Part shown: piece by piece, positions 51,418-57,180 of the stretch | Position numbering within the stretch: position 1 is the stretch's first letter | Layout: every line of letters starts with the position of its first letter | Source: Streptococcus sp. Marseille-Q0941 | Lineage (GTDB): Bacteria > Bacillota > Bacilli > Lactobacillales > Streptococcaceae | Length of the DNA: 57,180 bases | Assembly: GCF_943736975.1 (NCBI RefSeq) | Contig: NZ_CALSFO010000009.1 | Coordinates: forward strand, 1-57,180 | Direction of reading: 5' to 3' | Program-made: the position numbers and the translations under genes | Notes under the pieces: model-generated | What the model was told of the DNA's origin: nothing | Database searches by the model: none | What the model saw: the letters and a program-made list of their open reading frames with translations, nothing else

Positions 51418-51442
51418 AAAAAGAGGGGCATCCCCTCTTTTT
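51418..51442 (+). terminator. Rho-independent terminator of rpoBC
   Basis: AAAAAGAGGGG-cat-CCCCTCTTTTT, an 11-bp perfect stem. Confidence 0.93.
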
Positions 51443-51470
51443 CTGGGTAAAAGTATTGCATAAAATCGCA

Positions 51471-51523
51471 CAAAAAAGCACCCTTATTCCAATGCTTTTC
51501 TAAGCTTGTGGAATAAGAGTGCT
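51471..51523 (-). terminator. Rho-independent terminator of the CsbD-like gene
   Basis: On the minus strand AGCACTCTTATTCCA pairs with TGGAATAAGGGTGCT (one mismatch), followed by TTTTT. Confidence 0.8.
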
Positions 51524-51537
51524 TATTGTATAGGAAA

Positions 51538-51741
51538 TTATTCTCCGTCTTTTTTAAAGATGTTTTTGACGCCAGATACTGCACCTTCGACAGCTTCTTT
51601 AGCATCTTCGGCAACTTCTTTAGCTTTTGAAGCTACTTTTTCTGCAGCACCTTCTGCTTGAGTTTTTGTATCGCCAGTTAGTTTACCAAAACCTTCTTTA
51701 ACAGAACCTTTAGCTTGGTTGAATTTTTCTTCGATTGACAT
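51538..51741 (-). CDS. CsbD-family stress protein
   Basis: 67 residues. The N-terminal part [20 protein letters not shown] is the CsbD signature, and the rest is an Ala/Glu/Lys helix ending KNIFKKDGE. CsbD-like proteins are small, soluble, stress-induced proteins of unknown mechanism. SD GGAGGTAA. It is a single gene with its own terminator, convergent with rpoC. Confidence 0.85.
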   Translation of the reverse strand: MSIEEKFNQAKGSVKEGFGKLTGDTKTQAEGAAEKVASKAKEVAEDAKEAVEGAVSGVKNIFKKDGE

Positions 51742-51858
51742 AGGGGTTACCTCCGTTGTTTTATTGTATTATCTAAACTAAATCAGATATTAATTTAAGT
51801 ATATACTCTTTATTGTTGAAAAGCAAAAAACTGATACGAAAAGCATCAGTTTGTTTTT

Positions 51859-52488
51859 TTAATAAGTTACAACATTCAATTGGCCCTTATCATATTCAGC
51901 GATAAAGATATTAGAGACTTCTTCGAAACCTTCTTGTTTTAACTCCTCCATTAACCACTCTTCGGTTTTGCCAATGGTTTCTAGGATTTCAACTTGGACA
52001 ACGCCGTCTGTAATGACTGGATACTTAGGATTCTCGTCACCCATTCTTACGACAATAAGCTGTCCGTTTTGCTCAATCACAGCTCTCTTGACTTCCTTCA
52101 ATTGGAAAATTCCTTGGGCTCGCAATTTAAGAGCTACATCTGCAGCTGCAAGACCTTTTGAGCGACAAACTTCTGGGTCTAATTTTCCGTTTTTAATGAT
52201 AATCGTAGGTTTTCCGTCAATCAGATGTTTGATGAAGGAAACATTGGTGTTCAGCCATTTGAGGAGTAAAATGAGAATAGTCCAAATAATGAGGATAACA
52301 ATGTATTGGATGATGGTAATCGAACTATTGTAGATGACCCCACCGATAATACCCCCAAGCACAAAGTTTTGCACTTGGTCTGTTGCAGAACTAGGAGCTA
52401 GATTTCCTTTACCAGTCACATTAATAACAAACACTAAAGAAACAAGGCCTAAAGCCAACTTAATTGCAATCGTGATAAAAAAGTCCAT
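51859..52488 (-). CDS. DUF421/YetF-family membrane protein
   Basis: 209 residues. Two or three N-terminal membrane segments (about 4-24, 45-80) are followed by the cytoplasmic YetF-like domain, with GKPTIIIKNGKLD (about 93-105) and LRAQGIFQLKEVKRAVIEQNG. The function is unknown. It forms a two-gene unit with the DUF3290-like gene, sharing one base at the stop/start junction, and SD GGAGG lies in the end of that gene. The pairing suggests the two proteins work together at the membrane. Confidence 0.82.
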   Translation of the reverse strand: MDFFITIAIKLALGLVSLVFVINVTGKGNLAPSSATDQVQNFVLGGIIGGVIYNSSITIIQYIVILIIWTILILLLKWLNTNVSFIKHLIDGKPTIIIKNGKLDPEVCRSKGLAAADVALKLRAQGIFQLKEVKRAVIEQNGQLIVVRMGDENPKYPVITDGVVQVEILETIGKTEEWLMEELKQEGFEEVSNIFIAEYDKGQLNVVTY

Positions 52489-52940
52489 TATTTTTCAACC
52501 TCCACGAGTTCAACATCTGATTTATACAGTTCCATTTTCTCTAATAAATAGCTATCTTGGTCAGTTCCGCTAATCGCACGATAAAAATTGTCGCCAACCT
52601 TAATAATAGCTCCATCAGTTATAGCTGAAGTATTGACATAAACATCTTTTTTATCAACACCTAACTCTTTTGATACAATCTCGATAAAGTGTAAGGAACT
52701 ACGAAATTGATTATCGCTAGATTGACTGGTTTGGAAATTCGTAATGCTAATCAATACAAAAGCAATTAAAGTCAAAATAGAAATAATCGATAATTCACGG
52801 AACTTACTTCCTCTCTTATCTTTAAAAGCCTTAAATGCAAAAATTCCAGTCACAATCACTAAGAACGCCGACACAATAATCATGGCCCAATTCTGTTGAC
52901 TGATCTGGCTTAGAACATAGTCATATGAATAGAATTTCAT
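52488..52940 (-). CDS. DUF3290-family membrane protein
   Basis: 150 residues from the ATG at 52940 (SD GGAGG upstream), in preference to an ATG four codons earlier. Two transmembrane segments (about 17-36 and 48-67) precede an extracytoplasmic or cytoplasmic domain. I recognise it as the DUF3290 type by its pairing with DUF421; function unknown. First gene of the pair. Confidence 0.72.
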   Translation of the reverse strand: MKFYSYDYVLSQISQQNWAMIIVSAFLVIVTGIFAFKAFKDKRGSKFRELSIISILTLIAFVLISITNFQTSQSSDNQFRSSLHFIEIVSKELGVDKKDVYVNTSAITDGAIIKVGDNFYRAISGTDQDSYLLEKMELYKSDVELVEVEK

Positions 52941-53075
52941 AAGAACCTCCACTTTTTTAATTCAATCTATTATAAACTAATTCCTAAGCCATAGCAATTT
53001 TATGATTAGGAAAAAACATTTAATGGTTGTTTCCTATTTAAAACAAATTTTTCTCATTTGACTTAGGCTCCCGCC

Positions 53076-53103
53076 TTGACTTTGGTTTTGCTTTTGTTAT
53101 AAT
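53076..53103 (+). promoter_or_regulatory. Promoter of the nucleoside-phosphorylase-like gene
   Basis: -35 TTGACT (53076-53081), 16-base spacer, -10 TATAAT (53098-53103) with TGT in front. Confidence 0.78.
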
Positions 53104-53128
53104 AGTACAAATTTAGAGGAGATAGTCT

Positions 53129-53893
53129 ATGATTCAAAAACACGCCATTCCCATTTTAGAGTTTGATGATAATCCTCAAGCAGTGATTATGTCAAATCAC
53201 GAAGGCTTGGATTTACAGTTACCAAAGAAGTGCGTTTATGCATTTTTGGAAGAAGAGATTGACCTCTATGCGAGGGAAGTAGGAGCCAAGTGCGCCGGCG
53301 AATTCGTTTCTGCCACCAAGACCTATCCAGTATATGTCATGAGCTATAAGGGTGAGGAAGTGTGCCTAGCCCAAGCTCCTGTCGGTTCTGCCCCAGCAGC
53401 CCAGTTTATGGATTGGTTGATTAGCTATGGTGCGGAGAAAATCATTTCCACAGGTACTTGTGGAGTATTAACGGATATAGAAGAAAATGCCTTTCTGGTT
53501 CCAGTTCGAGCGCTGCGTGATGAAGGAGCCAGCTACCATTATGCGCCACCTTCTCGTTATATGGATGTTCATGTAGAAGCTATTTCTGCTATCGAACAAG
53601 TCTTGGAACAACTAGGCATTCCTTATGAAGAGGTTATGACTTGGTCGACAGATGGCTTTTATCGAGAAACAGCTGAAAAAGTTGCCTATCGTAAGGAAGA
53701 AGGTTGTGCAGTTGTAGAGATGGAGTGTTCCGCTCTTGCAGCAGTTGCCCAGCTTCGAGGAGTCGTTTGGGGACAACTTCTATTTACAGCGGACTCTTTG
53801 GCGGATTTAGAAAATTATGATAGCCGCGATTGGGGCGCAGAAGCTTTTGACAAGGCCTTAGAACTCTGTCTTGAAATTGTTAGTCATATGTGA
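53129..53893 (+). CDS. Nucleoside phosphorylase-family protein
   Basis: 254 residues of the PNP/UDP phosphorylase superfamily. Visible: APVGSAPAAQF and ISTGTCGVL (phosphate/ribose side), TWSTDGFYRE, and VVEMECSAL, the uridine-phosphorylase-type Glu-Met-Glu motif that binds the ribose. It probably splits purine or pyrimidine nucleosides with phosphate; the base cannot be read from sequence. SD GAGGAG. trkH-like gene starts 32 bases after its stop, from its own promoter. Confidence 0.82.
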   Translation: MIQKHAIPILEFDDNPQAVIMSNHEGLDLQLPKKCVYAFLEEEIDLYAREVGAKCAGEFVSATKTYPVYVMSYKGEEVCLAQAPVGSAPAAQFMDWLISYGAEKIISTGTCGVLTDIEENAFLVPVRALRDEGASYHYAPPSRYMDVHVEAISAIEQVLEQLGIPYEEVMTWSTDGFYRETAEKVAYRKEEGCAVVEMECSALAAVAQLRGVVWGQLLFTADSLADLENYDSRDWGAEAFDKALELCLEIVSHM

Positions 53894-53910
53894 TTGCTTT
53901 AACGGTTTTA

Positions 53911-53919
53911 TGGTACAAT
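53911..53919 (+). promoter_or_regulatory. Extended -10 promoter, predicted leaderless start
   Basis: TGG-TACAAT lies so that +1 falls exactly on the A of the ATG at 53926. There is no SD before this ATG. The -35 is not obvious. Confidence 0.55.
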
Positions 53920-53925
53920 GTAGCT

Positions 53926-55302
53926 ATGTTATTCAAATCATTTTCGAAAAAAATAAATACGACCTTGGGGCGTTTATCATCTGCCCGTCGCATTTTTTTA
54001 AGTTTTGCATTGGTTATTTTCGTAGGCTCTCTCCTTTTGAGTCTGCCATTTGTGCAAGCAACAAGCTCCCAAGCGACCTATTTTGACCATCTATTTACAG
54101 CGGTATCCATGGTCTGTGTGACAGGGCTTTTTACTCAACCAGTAGCTGCAACATATAACATCTGGGGTCAGTTAATCTGTATGTGTTTGATCCAGATTGG
54201 TGGTTTGGGTCTCATGACCTTTATCGGGGTCTTTTATATTCAAAGTAAGCAAAAGCTAAGTCTTCGTAGCCGTGAAACAATTCTAGAGAGTTTTAGTTAT
54301 GGAGAGACTCAGTCTTTAAAGGTTTTCATACGCTCCATTTTCTTGACGACTTTTCTCATTGAAGGACTAGGAGCTTTCCTCTTAAGTTTTCGTTTTATTC
54401 CTGAATTTGGTTGGGGTCGAGGAATCTTTACCTCTATCTTCGTAGCTGTCTCAGCTTTTTGTAATGCTGGTTTTGATAATTTTGGAAGTACAAGCTTAGT
54501 AGCTTTTCAAACGGACCCTTTGATCAATCTAGTCATTGCTGCTTTGATCATCACAGGTGGTCTAGGATTTATGGTTTGGTTTGACCTGGCTACACGGTTG
54601 AGCAAGAAAAAACGTCGCCTTCGCTTCCATACCAAGTTGGTTCTTTTCTTGACAGCTGGGATTTTATTTACTGGAACAATTTCAACTCTCTTGATAGAGT
54701 GGAACAATCCTGGAACGATTGGCAATCTCAGCATCCCTGATAAATTGCTCGTCAGCTTTTTCCAAACAGTTAGCATGAGAACGGCAGGCTTTGCTTCTAT
54801 TGATTATACTCAAGCTAGACCTGTTACACTACTGATCTATATTTTACAAATGTTTCTTGGTGGGGCTCCTGGCGGAACTGCAGGGGGACTTAAAATCACA
54901 ACCTTCTTTGTCTTATTGGTCTTTGCACGCAGTGAGCTTTTAGGGTTGCCTCATGCGAATGTGGATCGAAGAACGATCGAACCTCGAACAGTCCAAAAAT
55001 CTTTCAGTGTTTTCATCATCTTTTTGATAACATTTTTATCGGGCTTGATCTTAATAGGAATAACAGCCGAGGGGAATCCGCGCTTTATCTACATCATGTT
55101 CGAGACGATTTCAGCGCTTGCCACGGTTGGAGTGACTGCCAATCTGACACCAGAGCTGGGCAAATTAGCTCTTAGCATTGTCATGCTACTGATGTTTATC
55201 GGACGAATTGGGCCACTGACGCTATTAGTTAGTTTGGCTGAGTACCAACCAGATAAGAAAGATATGATCCACTATATGAAAGCAGATATTACGATAGGAT
55301 AA
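53926..55302 (+). CDS. Potassium uptake membrane protein, TrkH/KtrB type
   Basis: 458 residues from the ATG at 53926; a longer reading from 53890 would start before the -10 box. It is a four-repeat channel-like K+ transporter. The selectivity-filter glycines are visible in VCVTGLF, CNAGFDN, RTAGFAS and TVGVTAN. Around 10 membrane segments. It pairs with the RCK subunit encoded 13 bases downstream. KtrB-type is favoured over TrkH by length and by its KtrA-like partner. Confidence 0.88.
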   Translation: MLFKSFSKKINTTLGRLSSARRIFLSFALVIFVGSLLLSLPFVQATSSQATYFDHLFTAVSMVCVTGLFTQPVAATYNIWGQLICMCLIQIGGLGLMTFIGVFYIQSKQKLSLRSRETILESFSYGETQSLKVFIRSIFLTTFLIEGLGAFLLSFRFIPEFGWGRGIFTSIFVAVSAFCNAGFDNFGSTSLVAFQTDPLINLVIAALIITGGLGFMVWFDLATRLSKKKRRLRFHTKLVLFLTAGILFTGTISTLLIEWNNPGTIGNLSIPDKLLVSFFQTVSMRTAGFASIDYTQARPVTLLIYILQMFLGGAPGGTAGGLKITTFFVLLVFARSELLGLPHANVDRRTIEPRTVQKSFSVFIIFLITFLSGLILIGITAEGNPRFIYIMFETISALATVGVTANLTPELGKLALSIVMLLMFIGRIGPLTLLVSLAEYQPDKKDMIHYMKADITIG

Positions 55303-55315
55303 GAAAGGATAAACT

Positions 55316-55981
55316 ATGTCAGATCGGACAATTGGAATTTTAGGTTTGGGTATTTTTGGGAGTAGTGTACTTACCGCTCTCGCTCAGCATGATATAAATA
55401 TTATCGCCATTGACGACCATGAGGAACGAATCAATCAGTTCGAACCAGTCTTGGTACGTGGAGTTGTTGGAGATATTACCGATGAAGAGCTCTTGCTCTC
55501 AGCAGGAATTGATACCTGTGATACAGTTGTGGTGGCAACTGGGGAAAATTTAGAATCGAGTGTGCTTGCAGTCATGCATTGCAAAAGTCTGGGAGTGCCG
55601 ACAGTTATTGCCAAGGTTAAAAGTCATACAGCAAAAAAAGTTCTTGAAAAAATAGGCGCAGACTCAGTCATTTCACCAGAGTATGAGATGGGTCGCTCGT
55701 TAGCGCAGACTATTCTATTTAATAACAGCGTAGATGTCTTCCAGTTGGACAAGAATGTCTCGATTGTCGAGATGAAAATTCCACGGTCGTGGGCAGACAA
55801 GAGCCTAAGTCAACTAGACCTTCGAGGACGATACAATCTCAATATCCTTGGCTTTCGTGACTACGAAAATGCTCCCTTGGATGTTCAATTTAGACCAAAT
55901 GACCTTTTAAAAGCCGATACCTACATCATGGCGGTGATCAATAACCAATATTTGGATACCTTGGCTGAATTAAGTGACTAA
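55316..55981 (+). CDS. Potassium uptake regulatory subunit, TrkA/KtrA type
   Basis: 221 residues, the usual KtrA length. The N-terminal RCK Rossmann domain has GLGIFGSS (residues about 10-17), the acidic residue after beta-2 (IAIDDHEE) and VVATGENLESS. The C-terminal RCK_C domain is about 140-221. It gates the KtrB channel by binding ATP/ADP or NAD(H). SD GAAAGGA. It is second in the operon and is followed by a terminator. Confidence 0.9.
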   Translation: MSDRTIGILGLGIFGSSVLTALAQHDINIIAIDDHEERINQFEPVLVRGVVGDITDEELLLSAGIDTCDTVVVATGENLESSVLAVMHCKSLGVPTVIAKVKSHTAKKVLEKIGADSVISPEYEMGRSLAQTILFNNSVDVFQLDKNVSIVEMKIPRSWADKSLSQLDLRGRYNLNILGFRDYENAPLDVQFRPNDLLKADTYIMAVINNQYLDTLAELSD

Positions 55982-56013
55982 AAAGAGAACTAGCTTCTCT
56001 TTTTTCTTTTTTT
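55981..56013 (+). terminator. Rho-independent terminator of the potassium uptake genes
   Basis: AAAAGAGAA-ctagc-TTCTCTTTT followed by a T-rich tract. Confidence 0.88.
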
Positions 56014-56049
56014 GTAGAGGAATATGTTCGATATAAGTAATTTATAAGA

Positions 56050-56090
56050 AGGATTTAAGAAAAATTTTAACTTTTTCTTAATCCTTTTTA
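56050..56090 (+). other. Imperfect inverted repeat upstream of the SSURE protein gene
   Basis: GGATTTAAGAAAAA and TTTTTCTTAATCC pair with one bulged T, followed by TTTTTAATTTT. It could be a second terminator or, given its place 14-50 bases before the -10 (TATACT, 56103-56108), an operator. Confidence 0.45.
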
Positions 56091-56141
56091 ATTTTAGGAG
56101 ATTATACTTAAATCATCAAAAACATATCAAAGGAGAATCCT

Positions 56142-57180
56142 ATGAAATTCAATCCAAATCAGAGATATACTCGCTGGTCTATTCGCCGTCTCAGTGTCGG
56201 TGTAGCCTCAGTTGTTGTGGCTAGTGGCTTCTTTGTCCTAGCTGGTCAACCAGCTTCAGTTCGTGCAGATCAAGTGAAACCTACTGCAATACCAGTTGTC
56301 CAAAATGAGAAAGACATGCCTAAAGAAGTCAAGGAAACTAGTGAGATGCCAGAAAAAGCTACGGAGCTTCCTATGGACTCTAAGAAAGAAGTAGTAACTA
56401 CAGAAGCGCCTACTAAAGAAGAAATGCCTGTAGAAACAAAAACTACTGAGCCTGAAACTGCTAAGAAAATGGAAGAAACTACCAAAACTGAAGTAGCTGA
56501 AATGCCTAAAGCAGGAGCAGAAACTCCTGAAATGACTCCGGTACCTAAGGGAGAAAGTCCAGCTGCTAAGGAAGAAATGGCAACTAGTACTGACCAAGTC
56601 AAAAAAGCAGTAACTGATAACATTAAAGACAGCACAGATGTTCCAGCTAGCTATCTTGAAAAAGCAAATGTTCCTGGCCCATTCTTGGCAGGTGTTAACC
56701 AAGTAATTCCTTACGAAGCTTTTGGTGGTGACGGTATGTTAACTCGTCTCTTGCTCAAAGCAGCCGACAAGGCTCCATGGTCAGACAACGGAACAGCAGG
56801 AAATGCAGCAATTCTTCCACTTGAAGGTTTGGCAAAAGGTCAATATTTCTACGAAGTAGATTTGAACGGCAACACAAGAGGCAAAGAAGGTCAAGCTCTT
56901 CTCGACCAACTTCGTGCTAACGGCACACAAACCTACCAAGCAACCGTTAAAGTCTACGGTGCTAAAGATGGCAAACCAGATTTGACAAATGTTGTAGCGA
57001 CACGCATGATTGACGTGAACTTGAATGGCACAGTTTCTACTGACCAAGTTAAGAAAGCAGTAACTGATAACATTAAAGACAGCACAGATGTTCCAGCTAG
57101 CTATCTTGAAAAAGCAAATGTTCCTGGCCCATTCTTGGCAGGTGTTAACCAAGTAATTCCTTACGAAGCTTTTGGTGGTG
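56142..57180 (+). CDS. PavB-like surface protein with SSURE repeats, 5' part
   Basis: An open reading frame from the ATG at 56142 (SD AAAGGAG) runs off the window end after 346 codons with no stop. The signal peptide has a YSIRK-like motif (WSIRRLSVGVASV) and cleaves about residue 42 (VRA-DQV). Residues 43-149 are Glu/Thr/Lys/Pro-rich. From residue 150 a 150-residue repeat begins and a second copy starts at 300. The repeat (VPGPFLAGVNQVIPYEAFGG, YFYEVDLNGNT) is the SSURE fibronectin-binding repeat of pneumococcal PavB (from memory). A C-terminal LPXTG anchor is expected beyond the window. Confidence 0.87.
   Translation, partial: MKFNPNQRYTRWSIRRLSVGVASVVVASGFFVLAGQPASVRADQVKPTAIPVVQNEKDMPKEVKETSEMPEKATELPMDSKKEVVTTEAPTKEEMPVETKTTEPETAKKMEETTKTEVAEMPKAGAETPEMTPVPKGESPAAKEEMATSTDQVKKAVTDNIKDSTDVPASYLEKANVPGPFLAGVNQVIPYEAFGGDGMLTRLLLKAADKAPWSDNGTAGNAAILPLEGLAKGQYFYEVDLNGNTRGKEGQALLDQLRANGTQTYQATVKVYGAKDGKPDLTNVVATRMIDVNLNGTVSTDQVKKAVTDNIKDSTDVPASYLEKANVPGPFLAGVNQVIPYEAFGG
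56589..57180 (+). repeat. 450-base tandem SSURE-coding repeats
   Basis: Copy 1 is 56589-57038; copy 2 starts at 57039 and is cut by the window end. Period is exactly 450 bases. 57061-57180 is identical to 56611-56730 base for base, so the copies have been homogenised recently. Confidence 0.92.

Noticed and set aside
56256..56702. Antisense ORFs opposite the SSURE gene
   Set aside because: They mirror the low-complexity Glu/Thr/Lys region and repeat, have Phe/Ser-rich composition, no SD and no family resemblance.

Overview
The window comes from a low-GC Gram-positive chromosome and reads as a Mitis-group Streptococcus (S. mitis/oralis/pneumoniae relatives). The supporting markers are the dltXABCD and adcRCBA operons, a CtsR-ClpC pair, a PavB-type SSURE surface protein with a YSIRK-like signal, an LPXTG-anchored nucleotidase, and rpoB/rpoC proteins that I recognise as streptococcal. 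The species is inferred from protein family recall; no search was run.

Layout. 1-122: end of a tRNA cluster (partial tRNA-Arg, complete tRNA-Pro), then an IS remnant. 503-11577: an L-fucose catabolic locus. A divergent DeoR repressor faces fucA-fucI-(PTS IIB-IIA)-ABC importer-fucK-fucU, and fucO follows with its own promoter. It has a strong cre-like site and three tandem decamers as candidate operator. 11764-17004: a tightly packed five-gene operon (GT1 glycosyltransferase, SDR, metallo-beta-lactamase-fold hydrolase, F390-synthetase-like adenylating enzyme, FabH-like ketosynthase) that looks like an undescribed acyl-metabolite pathway. 17176-23264: cardiolipin synthase, a TPP riboswitch with a lone thiamine-binding protein, ctsR-clpC, a NUDIX protein. 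23310-26411: small membrane protein, lipoprotein, dus, hslO.

26748-34022: two D-alanylation modules side by side. The second is the normal dltX-A-B-C-D operon. The first is a separate dltB-like/dltD-like pair followed by a tiny ORF ending in FIYSEF, the same type of C-terminal motif as DltX (FIYNEF). It lacks its own dltA and dltC, so it may borrow D-alanyl-DltC from the neighbouring operon to acylate a second target. This is the most interesting system in the window.

34165-41166: cell-wall 5'-nucleotidase, zinc uptake operon adcRCBA, a VOC dioxygenase-like protein and a CstR-type persulfide sensor. 41260-43527: three rhodanese-domain proteins including a CoA-disulfide/persulfide reductase, transcribed from a promoter overlapped by a CstR-like palindrome. 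44111-51399: rpoB-rpoC behind a consensus promoter and a terminator-like leader hairpin. 51538-55981: CsbD-like protein, DUF421/DUF3290 pair, nucleoside phosphorylase-like protein, and a KtrB/KtrA-type potassium system. 56142-end: the 5' part of a PavB-like protein with 150-residue repeats.

Three genes (11764, 26411 minus, 53926) have an extended -10 element placed so that transcription should begin at or next to the start codon, which suggests leaderless mRNAs.
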